Below the pieces are notes generated by a model. That model was not told where the DNA came from. It saw only the letters and a list, made by a program, of their open reading frames with translations, and searched no databases. From positions 1-9,095 of the forward strand of contig JAISSG010000156.1 in the NCBI GenBank assembly GCA_031273185.1: DNA of 9,095 bases. The letters run 5' to 3'. Made by a program: the position numbers and the translations under genes. Position 1 is the stretch's first letter. The number at the start of each line of letters is the position of its first letter. Below, piece after piece: positions 1-6,062 of this stretch. The stretch is from Treponema sp. Its GTDB lineage: Bacteria > Spirochaetota > Spirochaetia > Treponematales > Breznakiellaceae.

Positions 1-75
1 ACTCAAGACTTTTCCTCCAGCCATATTCCGGCTGTAACGCCTGAACAGTTTATGCGGATCATCGCCGATAGGTAG
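1..75 (+). CDS. C-terminal tail of a probable PIN-domain (VapC-like) protein, 5' end outside window
   Basis: Frame 1 is open from the window edge to a TAG at 73-75 and encodes 24 residues. The stretch TQDFSSSHIPAVTPEQF resembles the closing segment of many small PIN-domain proteins, in which 'TRN..DF..S.IP..TPEEFL' forms the last acidic loop and beta strand. PIN proteins are Mg-dependent RNases and are often the toxin of type II toxin-antitoxin pairs. The catalytic N-terminal part and any antitoxin gene lie outside the window, so the function is inferred from the tail alone. The stop codon is one base from the stop of the convergent lipoprotein gene, a tight junction that fits a real gene end. 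Confidence 0.6.
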   Translation, partial: TQDFSSSHIPAVTPEQFMRIIADR

Positions 76-76
76 C

Positions 77-2197
77 TCACTGGTAACTGCTCCCGTTCCA
101 ATACTTGCGAACAGCGTTGCAAGTATTAAGCCGCCAGGCTGTACCCCACCCGGCATCGGCTGCCGCTTCGCTTGCATATCTATCGACGTAGATTGTCTGC
201 GAGTCAGTCCACTCGTGGAACGCATAACTGACGGTCGTTACGCTGGCGGGGATGGTGATGCTGGGAATTTTTACGCAACGAATGAATGCTTCGGAACCGA
301 TGCTTTGCAGTGGGCTGTTTTTCAAAAAATCAAAATTGGTAGTAAGCCCAGTGCAATAGTAAAACGCCCGTTGGCCGATGCTTTGCAGTCCGCTGGGATC
401 CGCAAAGGTTACGGTGGTAAGGGCGTATGTAGTATTGAACGCAGCAGCACCGACAGTCGTTACCTTTCCCTGGATGGTAACGCTGGTAAGCCTTGCACAG
501 CTCCTGAACGTAGCGCCGCTGATTGCCGTTACGCCTGCTGGGAGGGTGATGCTGGTGATGCCGCTATACTCGAACGCATAATCGCCGATGGTCGTTACGG
601 CTGCGGGGATGGCGATGTTCAGCCCGTTATTATACCCAGCCATTTGGAATGCATCCTGGCCGATAGTTGCAAGCTGGCTGCCCGTCTCAAAGGTAACGGT
701 GCCAAGGGACCTGGTTTCCTTGAACGCGCTTGTGCCGATCACCGTTACGGTTGCGGGGATGTTGGCGATGCTGGTAATGGGGCAATAGTAGAATGCATTC
801 TGGTTGATAGCTGTGAGCTGGCTGCCTGGCGTAAAGTGGACGGTGGTAATGGCCGCGCCGGAGAATGCGGCAGTTGCATTGGCTCCGATGGTGTCAGTCG
901 AGCTGCCTATTTCCGTTACGCGCCTGTAGCCGGGATCGTTGATAGGGGGATAGGTGGTGGTACTGGCATTGACGTTGGGATGGTGCCATGCGGGTATATA
1001 CACCGCGCCGCTGGTCACGCTGCCTTTCCTGACACGGTAGGTACCGTCGTTTGCGCCGCCGCTGATCAGCGTGAAGGCGAGGCCGGGCGTGCCAAAAGCG
1101 TATGCGTACCTGCGGGTTTCTTCGTGCGCTGCGTTGTGATTGCACGCCCGTGTTTCCATGCCGTCATCGGTTTCGCTGACGGGTGTGGTTACTGCCCAGT
1201 TGCCCCATGCGTGCGCATTGGGGTTTATGCTTATGGTCTGCGTTTCGGTGTGCGTGGGGTCGAGCGAGCAGGTCCTTGTTTCCGTGCCTGTCGCCGTGCA
1301 GGTGGCAGGGGTAGTCACTGTCCAGCCGCCCCATTGGTGGGCGTGGGCAGCGGCAACGGTAACGGTGAAGGTGGCTGTTGCGCCTTCGTAGGTTACGGTC
1401 ACGGTGCTGGTGCCGGTGGCCAGCGTGCCGCTTAAGGCATACTCGTTCTGTGACAGCGTGTCCTCGCTGTCGTTGCTGTACTGCGCCTTTACAACCAAAT
1501 TTGCCTTGAGGCTATCAAGCGGCGTATCCGGGTAAATAGTTGCCGTGCCGGTATAGGCCGCCGTGATGCCGGTCAGGGTGGGGGCGCTTTGCCCCGCCTT
1601 GAATACCTGGACGTGCTTCGTCCCCGCTTCAATGCCGCTTTTGGCAATCGTTACCGTCGCCGTCCCTGCCGCGCTGACTGTTATGGCAAGCGTCCGGCTT
1701 GCCCCCGTCCCGCTGAGCGCCGCCGCGCTTTTTGCCGCCGCCGCGCCCACGGTGATGTCGGCGGCGGTCAGGCCCAGGCTGTCAACGGAGTCGGTAAAGG
1801 TAAACGTAATGCCGGTACTATCGGTTGTGCCGTCCGCGCCGCCGTGCTGCGCGGCGGTGTAGGTGATGTCGGCGGTGACTGTAACGGTGAAGGTAGCTGT
1901 CTTGCCCTCGTAGGTTACGGTCACGGTGCTGGTGCCGGCGGCCAGCGTGCCGCTTAAGGCATAGTCCGCCGGGTCAAGGGTTTTGCTGGTGTTGTTGCTG
2001 TACTGCGCTGTCACGGCCAGGCCCGACTTGAGGTTATCAAGCGGCGTGGACGGGTAGATGGTTGCCGTGCCGGTATAGTCCGCCGTGATGTCGGTGAGGG
2101 TCGCGGTCGGCGAATTGGCGGGGTGCTGGCAGGCGGCGAGCGCCAGAGCAAGCAGTGCGGCGAAAACGCCGCGTGCGAAAATCTGCCGTGGTCTCAT
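77..2197 (-). CDS. Surface lipoprotein with duplicated Ig-like domains and BspA-type leucine-rich repeats
   Basis: This encodes a predicted exported lipoprotein of 706 residues. The ATG at 2197 is preferred over an upstream in-frame ATG at 2227, because AAAGGA lies 7 nt before it and the signal peptide starts there. The signal peptide ends in a lipobox, LAAC, with Cys23 as the lipidated residue. Residues 31-108 and 205-282 are near-identical Ig-like domains. They flank a different beta-rich domain at about 110-200, of a kind I associate with Treponema surface proteins. Residues 286-365 hold two repeats of the 'H.WG.W.VTTP' type with paired Cys. Residues 425-665 hold about nine LRR_5/BspA-like repeats (pattern IG..AF..C..L..V.IP..V). 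BspA-like proteins are surface adhesins, or bind host or environmental polymers; the ligand here is unknown. The tail rich in Trp, Tyr and Asn has no anchoring motif. An antisense frame stays open for 1.2 kb but looks like a composition artefact. Confidence 0.88.
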   Translation of the reverse strand: MRPRQIFARGVFAALLALALAACQHPANSPTATLTDITADYTGTATIYPSTPLDNLKSGLAVTAQYSNNTSKTLDPADYALSGTLAAGTSTVTVTYEGKTATFTVTVTADITYTAAQHGGADGTTDSTGITFTFTDSVDSLGLTAADITVGAAAAKSAAALSGTGASRTLAITVSAAGTATVTIAKSGIEAGTKHVQVFKAGQSAPTLTGITAAYTGTATIYPDTPLDSLKANLVVKAQYSNDSEDTLSQNEYALSGTLATGTSTVTVTYEGATATFTVTVAAAHAHQWGGWTVTTPATCTATGTETRTCSLDPTHTETQTISINPNAHAWGNWAVTTPVSETDDGMETRACNHNAAHEETRRYAYAFGTPGLAFTLISGGANDGTYRVRKGSVTSGAVYIPAWHHPNVNASTTTYPPINDPGYRRVTEIGSSTDTIGANATAAFSGAAITTVHFTPGSQLTAINQNAFYYCPITSIANIPATVTVIGTSAFKETRSLGTVTFETGSQLATIGQDAFQMAGYNNGLNIAIPAAVTTIGDYAFEYSGITSITLPAGVTAISGATFRSCARLTSVTIQGKVTTVGAAAFNTTYALTTVTFADPSGLQSIGQRAFYYCTGLTTNFDFLKNSPLQSIGSEAFIRCVKIPSITIPASVTTVSYAFHEWTDSQTIYVDRYASEAAADAGWGTAWRLNTCNAVRKYWNGSSYQ
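1359..1582 (-). repeat. Intragenic direct repeat, copy nearer the gene's 3' end (second Ig-like domain)
   Basis: This segment matches 1881-2104 with a constant offset of 522 bp (174 codons). The match holds at 'aacggtgaag', 'cttaaggcat' and 'tatcaa', with only scattered substitutions between them. It encodes the second Ig-like domain of the lipoprotein. The high nucleotide identity indicates a fairly recent in-frame domain duplication, or upkeep by gene conversion. Confidence 0.85.
1881..2104 (-). repeat. Intragenic direct repeat, copy nearer the gene's 5' end (first Ig-like domain)
   Basis: This is the partner of 1359-1582. It encodes the first Ig-like domain. The two copies are separated by about 300 bp coding an unrelated beta-rich domain, so recombination between them would delete one Ig-like domain plus the middle domain while keeping the frame. 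Confidence 0.85.
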
Positions 2198-2204
2198 GGG
2201 ATAT

Positions 2205-2210
2205 TCCTTT
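2205..2210 (-). promoter_or_regulatory. Ribosome binding site that fixes the lipoprotein start
   Basis: Read on the minus strand this is AAAGGA, 7 nt before the ATG at 2197. The alternative in-frame ATG at 2227 has no comparable site. Confidence 0.7.
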
Positions 2211-2231
2211 TTATTGGCTGGTGGCATGCAA

Positions 2232-2274
2232 AACGCCGCCCGGCGCTTAAAGAATGCAAGCGTCGGACGGCGTT
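2232..2274 (-). terminator. Long GC-rich hairpin upstream of the lipoprotein gene; terminator- or attenuator-like on the minus strand
   Basis: Two 17-base arms (2232-2248 and 2258-2274) pair around a 9-nt loop. Fifteen pairs are Watson-Crick; of the other two positions one is a G-U wobble and the other a mismatch, whichever strand is transcribed. On the minus strand the second arm runs straight into TTTT, as in a weak intrinsic terminator. On the plus strand no T-run follows. It lies 35 nt before the lipoprotein start. It could therefore attenuate transcription entering from upstream, form a structured 5' leader, or be a dispersed palindromic repeat. The function is inferred. Confidence 0.5.
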
Positions 2275-2344
2275 CCTCGGATATACGGGCGGCATCCCCC
2301 CACAGCGTTGTAGAAAAGTTAGGCGGATGTTCGCTATTAGATAG

Positions 2345-2375
2345 TTGACACGGGTATTGGGCGGGTGTGTATAAT
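2345..2375 (+). promoter_or_regulatory. Promoter with both sigma-70 consensus hexamers, reading right
   Basis: TTGACA at 2345-2350 and TATAAT at 2370-2375 both match the sigma-70 consensus exactly. The spacer is 19 bp, which is longer than the optimal 17. The predicted start of transcription, around 2382, falls inside the heptamer array that begins on the last base of the -10 box. The nearest downstream gene starts at 2709, so the transcript would have a leader of over 300 nt or be a separate RNA. Confidence 0.55.
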
Positions 2376-2453
2376 TGGCTGTTGGCTGTTGGCTGTTGGC
2401 TGTTGGCTGTTGGCTGTTGGCTGTTGGCTGTTGGCTGTTGGCTGTTGGCTGTT
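2375..2453 (+). repeat. Tandem array of 11.3 TTGGCTG heptamers
   Basis: There are eleven perfect TTGGCTG units from 2375 to 2451 plus two further bases. No unit differs from the others, as expected for a slippage-prone simple repeat. Because 7 is not a multiple of 3, gain or loss of one unit shifts any reading frame through it. The array overlaps the last base of the TATAAT box and covers the predicted transcription start. Confidence 0.97.
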
Positions 2454-2708
2454 ATAGTAGGCTGGATTCTGCCCTGAAATGGCGGGTCTGTGCTCTGGTT
2501 TCTTGCCGATGTTCAGCTTCATCGTTGGTAATATACCACCTTCCCGTGAAAAAAGCAAATTTTTTTTTGGGAAAGATTCTCACGCGAGGGAAGATATGCT
2601 TACGAACGATGGCTGATGTTTTTCCGCAAGCCCTCACGTTTTATTGAGACACCCCCATTCCCCATAACCAACTCCATGTGCTAATATGATGCCAGAGAGC
2701 GCGACGTT
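2454..2708. other. Non-coding leader or intergenic stretch with two hairpins
   Basis: I see no convincing gene here; the open frames on both strands are low-complexity continuations of the heptamer array. Two structures stand out. The first is an A/T-rich hairpin at 2540-2575: CTTCCC pairs with GGGAAAG with one bulge, and inside it AAAAAA pairs with TTTTTT. The second is a wide stem, 2582-2590 with 2631-2639 (one mismatch), enclosing 40 nt and followed by TTTATT. A possible extended -10 (TGCTAATAT, 2679-2687) lies just before the next gene without a clear -35. Confidence 0.5.
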
Positions 2709-3824
2709 GTGAAAAGACCTAAAAAAAAGATATGGCTGGCCTCGGGGATTGTGCTTTTCGCGGCTTATTTTTTCTGCGCCGCGCGGCCAATACCGCTAGA
2801 GACGGTTCTGGAGCCGCGCTGGCTGAATTCCCTTGAGTTTGGCCAGCCCGTTGTCCTGGGTGACAGCCCCGCAGAACCTGGCGGAGGGGAACAGCCGGGA
2901 GAGGCCGGCCTCGTGCCGTTTGAACTGGGGGACAGGTTTGGCTATTTTCACCGGGAAGGCCGCTTTGTTATCAATCGGACGAAAAGGGCCAACATCTCTC
3001 TTTCCCTGGAACGCTGGGCGGAATACGAAGCGGAGCCGGAACGCGTTGCGATTAACGACGCGAGCGGCGAGGCGGTTTTTATCATTGAAAATCCGCGCGG
3101 CTACCCGTTCTTTCTGGACGGAAGGACCTTTCTCGTTAACAGCGAACAAAACGCGATCTCCGAGGTAGACAGCTCCGGCTCACCGGCATGGACCTACGAA
3201 TTCGCAAGCCCGCTTACCTGTGTCGATGCCGCTTCAGGGCTTGTGCTTGCCGGGTCGCTTGACGGCGTGGTTGGGGTTCTGGACAGCACGGGAAAGCAGA
3301 TGTTTTCCTTTGAGCCCGGCGGCTCCCGCTACTCGATCATTCTGGGCTGCGCCATTTCCCGCGACGGCTCGAAGCTGGCGCTGGTATCCGGCATAGACAA
3401 CCAGCGCTTCCTGTTGCTGGAGCGTTTTGGCGCAAGCGTAAACGACTACAAGGTTGTGTACCATGAATTTCTTGACGGCGATTTTCGCCGCCCGGTGCAT
3501 ATCTCATTTATCGATGAGGACCGCTGGATCGTTTTTGAGCGGCACGGCGGGCTGGGTTTGTTCGAGCTTGGCTCTTGGCAATCGGGAAAGGTGGAGCTTA
3601 ACGGAGATCTCTGCGCCATCGATCAAGCGGACAGCCAGGGGCTGCTGTTTGCCGTTGTCGCGCGCTCGCCGGGCCTGAAAGAGCTGATCGGTATTCGGCT
3701 TCCCGGCAGGCTGGTCATGGAAGCGCCGTTCAGAAGCGAGGAAGTGTTTCTGGGCAGATACGGTTCGAGGCTGTTTGTCGGCGGGAAACAGGCGCTGGTT
3801 GCATTTGATTTGGAAAAAAGGTAG
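2709..3824 (+). CDS. Membrane-anchored beta-propeller-like (WD40/PQQ-like) protein
   Basis: The product has 371 residues and starts at a GTG with a weak purine-rich AGAGAG about 10 nt upstream. A Lys/Arg-rich N-terminus (KRPKKK) precedes one hydrophobic segment at about residues 8-25, which is a signal anchor or uncleaved signal peptide. From about residue 100 to the end there are repeated short beta-strand units. Examples are 'SLDGVVGVLDSTGKQMFSF' (183-201), 'CAISRDGSKLALVSG' (214-228) and 'VHISFIDEDRWIVFE' (263-277). These are typical of WD40- or PQQ-like propellers, although the blades are degenerate. No catalytic motif is seen, so a scaffold or binding role outside the membrane is inferred. 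The next gene starts 6 nt after the stop, implying co-transcription with the LytM-like gene. I cannot assign a gene name. Confidence 0.8.
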   Translation: MKRPKKKIWLASGIVLFAAYFFCAARPIPLETVLEPRWLNSLEFGQPVVLGDSPAEPGGGEQPGEAGLVPFELGDRFGYFHREGRFVINRTKRANISLSLERWAEYEAEPERVAINDASGEAVFIIENPRGYPFFLDGRTFLVNSEQNAISEVDSSGSPAWTYEFASPLTCVDAASGLVLAGSLDGVVGVLDSTGKQMFSFEPGGSRYSIILGCAISRDGSKLALVSGIDNQRFLLLERFGASVNDYKVVYHEFLDGDFRRPVHISFIDEDRWIVFERHGGLGLFELGSWQSGKVELNGDLCAIDQADSQGLLFAVVARSPGLKELIGIRLPGRLVMEAPFRSEEVFLGRYGSRLFVGGKQALVAFDLEKR

Positions 3825-3830
3825 GTGGGA

Positions 3831-4706
3831 ATGCGCGGGCTAAAGATAAGGTGGCTGGTGATTGTTGCGGCGTTGCTGAACTGCAACGCGCTGGCGGCAA
3901 TGGAATGGCCCCTGGCGGAGGCCGCGATGGTTCGCAACTTTGGCTACAACGACCGGGGCAGGCCGGTACTGGGAATCGTGTTTGAAGGGGAAGGGGAGGT
4001 TCAGGCTGTGGACAAGGGAGAGGTTATCTTCTCCCGATCCGGGACAGACAGCGTTTCCCGCCTGCCTTCTCCGCTGGGCGCATGGTCCGCGGTAGACCAC
4101 GGCGATGGCCTGGTGAGCATATACGGGCGCTACAGGGATGAGGGCAGAAAGCAGCAGCCCCCGGCGGTAAGCCAGGGCACCCCCGTTGCAACGGCGGGGA
4201 ATTCCGGCTGGTCGGGCAGGGGAGGCGTTTATTTTATGCTGTACGACCGAAGGGAACGGCGCTGGGTAAACGCTTCGATGGTCATCAGCCCGGTTCCCGA
4301 CAACGTTCCTCCGCAGATTTTTGGGATACGACTCATCGGCGCCGGCGGCAGAACCGTTGACTCAGGCCAGTTGCGGAACATCAGCCAGGGCAGGTACGCC
4401 ATCGTTGTTAACGCCGCGGATACCCTCATTGCCCCACGGGGATTGCAGCTTGCCCCCCACCGAATCGACTGTTACGTCAACGGGGAGGAAGCCGGATCGC
4501 TCTCTTTTGAGACCATAAGCGCACGGGACGGCGTGCTGATGACTAGCCGCAACGGGCTAGTTTCGGCGCGCCAGGTATACGGCCTATTCCCGGCCTTTGA
4601 GGTGGGCGAACTGCACTTCAACAGGGGCCAGGCAATACTGGAAGTAATTGTGCAGGATGTCGCCGGCAATTCCCGCAGCGCCATTACCCGGATGCTCGTC
4701 GAATAG
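3831..4706 (+). CDS. Exported LytM/M23-fold protein lacking all zinc ligands, with C-terminal beta domain
   Basis: The product has 291 residues. The ATG at 3831 is preferred over an in-frame GTG at 3825, which would sit too close to the only AAGG-like site. Residues 1-23 form a signal peptide (cleavage near ALA-A). Residues 26-150 follow the M23/LytM fold, with 'VQAVDKGEVIFS', 'AVDHGDGLVSIYGRY', 'GTPVATAGNSG' and 'WVNAS' in family order. The ligand positions of M23 zinc endopeptidases are changed. HxxxD becomes V46xxxV50, the His of YxHL becomes Arg100, and HxH becomes V133xF135. It should therefore not cleave peptidoglycan; EnvC and NlpD are known non-catalytic LytM proteins that activate amidases, which is one possible role. 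Residues 160-291 form a beta-sandwich-like domain ending 'VQDVAGNSRSAITRMLVE', seen in some M23 proteins. It lies in an operon with the propeller protein, a possible partner. Confidence 0.85.
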   Translation: MRGLKIRWLVIVAALLNCNALAAMEWPLAEAAMVRNFGYNDRGRPVLGIVFEGEGEVQAVDKGEVIFSRSGTDSVSRLPSPLGAWSAVDHGDGLVSIYGRYRDEGRKQQPPAVSQGTPVATAGNSGWSGRGGVYFMLYDRRERRWVNASMVISPVPDNVPPQIFGIRLIGAGGRTVDSGQLRNISQGRYAIVVNAADTLIAPRGLQLAPHRIDCYVNGEEAGSLSFETISARDGVLMTSRNGLVSARQVYGLFPAFEVGELHFNRGQAILEVIVQDVAGNSRSAITRMLVE

Positions 4707-4725
4707 CCATTGCCCTGTCCGTGCT

Positions 4726-5607
4726 GTGAGCAAAAGCCATCCGATAAAGACATGGTCCACGCCGGTTGCACAGGAAGGGCGGAAACTGGTTCCCTGCGCC
4801 CTCTGCGGCGGCGTGCGTTTCAGGCCGCGCCTTTCCTGCGAAGGCTTTTCCTACGTCCGCTGCGCCGGGTGCGGCCTGGTTCAGATCAACCCCCAGCCTC
4901 TTGCGGGCTGTGTCGAGCGCCGCTACCGGGAGCTTTTTGGAAGCGACTATCTTTCCTACGAACTGCGCAACGAGGCGGCCTTTCTTGATCTGCAAAAACT
5001 TGCCCTTGGGGATGCGGGCTTTTACCGCATTGAGCGGGAACTTTTGGAAGCCACCGGCCAGCCGAGCGTCCTGGACGTTGGATGCGCCACCGGGGCCCTG
5101 CTGGCTTTTCTGAGGGAACGGGGCTGGCAGGTGGCAGGGGCTGAAATTTCTCCCTCCGCCGAGTACGCCCGGACCAAACGGGGAATCGCCGTTAAGCGGG
5201 CAAGCCTTGAAGAATGCCATTTTCCCGGCGGATCCTTCGACCTGGTTCTTGCGTCCCATCTAATCGAGCACCTTAACGAGCCGGCCTCCTTTGTCCGCGA
5301 GGCATGGCGGGTACTGCGCCCCGGGGCGCGCCTTTTGCTGACCACGCCGAACATAGACGGGTTTCAGGCTCGGCTGTTTGGCAGCCGCTGGCGCTCGGCG
5401 ATTTTTGACCACCTCTACCTTTTTTCAGCGCGCACCCTGGCGGCAATGCTCAGCGCGGCGGGCTTTGCAGTGGAGGGGGTATACACCTGGGGAGGGCTTG
5501 CGGCAGGAACCGCGCCGGTGCCGCTCAAGGCAATCGCCGACAGGGCGGCAAAAATGCTGGGGCTTGGCGACGTGATGCTGGTAAAAGCCCGAAAAGCCCT
5601 GAACTAA
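4726..5607 (+). CDS. Class I SAM-dependent methyltransferase with N-terminal zinc ribbon
   Basis: From the GTG at 4726 the product has 293 residues. Two Cys pairs (C24/C27, C46/C49) form a likely zinc ribbon. It is followed by 'VLDVGCATG' (115-123), the glycine-rich SAM-binding motif I; an acidic residue at the end of strand 2 (E140); 'FDLVLASHLIEHL' (171-183), the motif around strand 4; and 'RVLRPGARLLLTTPN' (195-209). This is the Methyltransf_11/23 fold. The ribbon-plus-methyltransferase layout is common in enzymes acting on sugars or small metabolites near cell-surface synthesis genes; the substrate cannot be read. The start is uncertain: GTG 4726 has no good ribosome site, AGGAAGG at 4772-4778 precedes an in-frame CTG at 4786, and the frame is open back to 4648. 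It follows the LytM-like gene by 19 bp and ends the operon. Confidence 0.88.
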   Translation: MSKSHPIKTWSTPVAQEGRKLVPCALCGGVRFRPRLSCEGFSYVRCAGCGLVQINPQPLAGCVERRYRELFGSDYLSYELRNEAAFLDLQKLALGDAGFYRIERELLEATGQPSVLDVGCATGALLAFLRERGWQVAGAEISPSAEYARTKRGIAVKRASLEECHFPGGSFDLVLASHLIEHLNEPASFVREAWRVLRPGARLLLTTPNIDGFQARLFGSRWRSAIFDHLYLFSARTLAAMLSAAGFAVEGVYTWGGLAAGTAPVPLKAIADRAAKMLGLGDVMLVKARKALN

Positions 5608-5760
5608 AGAGGGCGGGAAGGTTTATTGACGAACGGAGCGTCTGCGCCTAAGGCTTAGGTGCTGGATAGCAGGATATGATCGAGTGAGTAAGGAAACGCC
5701 AAACCAGAGGTTCGCGCTTGCCGCGAAAATGCAGGGCTTGCCCTGCGGTATTAACCCTTG
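5608..5760. other. Convergent intergenic region with three small hairpins
   Basis: This separates the stops of the methyltransferase and zinc-ribbon genes. Three stem-loops are visible. Positions 5644-5662 have 8-base arms with one wobble or mismatch position and a 3-nt loop. Positions 5711-5727 have TTCGCG/CGCGAA arms. Positions 5731-5746 have GCAGGG/CCCTGC arms closing a CTTG loop. None is directly followed by a T-run on either strand, so they are not classical intrinsic terminators, though they may protect the ends of converging transcripts. Confidence 0.55.
5731..5746. terminator. Perfect 6-bp hairpin with CTTG tetraloop, possible transcript end
   Basis: GCAGGG and CCCTGC pair perfectly around CTTG. 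A G(CUUG)C tetraloop is known to be unusually stable in RNA. It is the strongest hairpin in the convergent gap, but no U-tract follows closely on either strand, so the terminator role is tentative. Confidence 0.3.
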
Positions 5761-6036
5761 TCAGGCTTTTTTCTTTTTGGCAGTTTTCGCTCTTGCCTTT
5801 GTTTTCGCCGTTACGCGTTTCTGTTCCGCGTATTTTTTGTTAAGGCCAAGCATATACTCGCAGCAGCCTGTACAGAGGGTGCGGCCTTTCTTGGTCCTGC
5901 TCCCGCAGCGCGGACATTTGCCAAGGCTGATGCGCTCGTGGTATTTTTCCCGCCTTTTGCTGTTAACCTCGTCCTTGTGCAGTTCAAGGAATTTCCTCTG
6001 CCTGAGCCTGTTTTTTTCGCGTTCTTTTGCGTCCAT
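5761..6036 (-). CDS. Small very basic zinc-ribbon protein of unknown function
   Basis: The product has 91 residues. The ATG at 6036 is preferred over an in-frame TTG at 6042, because AAGGAG ends 8 nt before the ATG and only 2 nt before the TTG. Residues 4-40 are rich in Arg, Lys and Glu and probably helical. CPRC (41-44) and CTGC (55-58), followed by Cys59, form a compact four-Cys zinc ribbon. Residues 66-91 are a Lys/Ala-rich tail ending KKKKA. The composition fits binding to nucleic acid or ribosome, but that is inferred and I recognise no named family. It has its own promoter-like sequence and faces away from the RlpA-like operon. The optimal ribosome site and the conserved-looking Cys spacing argue that it is a real gene. 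Confidence 0.75.
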   Translation of the reverse strand: MDAKEREKNRLRQRKFLELHKDEVNSKRREKYHERISLGKCPRCGSRTKKGRTLCTGCCEYMLGLNKKYAEQKRVTAKTKARAKTAKKKKA

Positions 6037-6044
6037 TTCCAATG

Positions 6045-6050
6045 CTCCTT
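6045..6050 (-). promoter_or_regulatory. Ribosome binding site of the zinc-ribbon gene
   Basis: Read on the minus strand this is AAGGAG, 8 nt from the ATG at 6036. It is the best ribosome site in the window and decides between the two possible starts. Confidence 0.75.
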
Positions 6051-6062
6051 TTGCTAACTAAT

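Noticed and set aside
18..34. Terminator between the PIN-like tail and the lipoprotein gene
   Set aside because: CAGCC/GGCTG with a 7-nt loop is short, lies inside the plus-strand coding tail, and has no T-run on either strand.
215..1435. 406-codon plus-strand open frame opposite the lipoprotein gene
   Set aside because: It is the antisense reading of GC-rich leucine-rich and Ig-like repeats. The product is low-complexity Gly/Ala/Arg/Cys with no domain, and the minus-strand frame has a signal peptide, lipobox and known domains.
2314..2336. Integron attC-like core (GTTAGGC) near the lipoprotein leader
   Set aside because: The match to GTTRRRY stands alone. No matching RYYYAAC partner at the right distance is present and no integrase gene is in the window.
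2375..2453. CRISPR array
   Set aside because: The units are contiguous 7-mers without spacers, so this is a simple tandem repeat.
2375..2647. 90-codon plus-strand frame starting in the heptamer array
   Set aside because: Its N-terminal half is only the translated repeat, the start is a TTG inside the array without a ribosome site, and the rest resembles no known protein.
4648..4725. Extended N-terminus of the methyltransferase from ATG 4648
   Set aside because: These 26 codons overlap the LytM-like gene and encode a Pro/Ser/Ala-rich stretch unlike the family; a start at or after 4726 is more likely.
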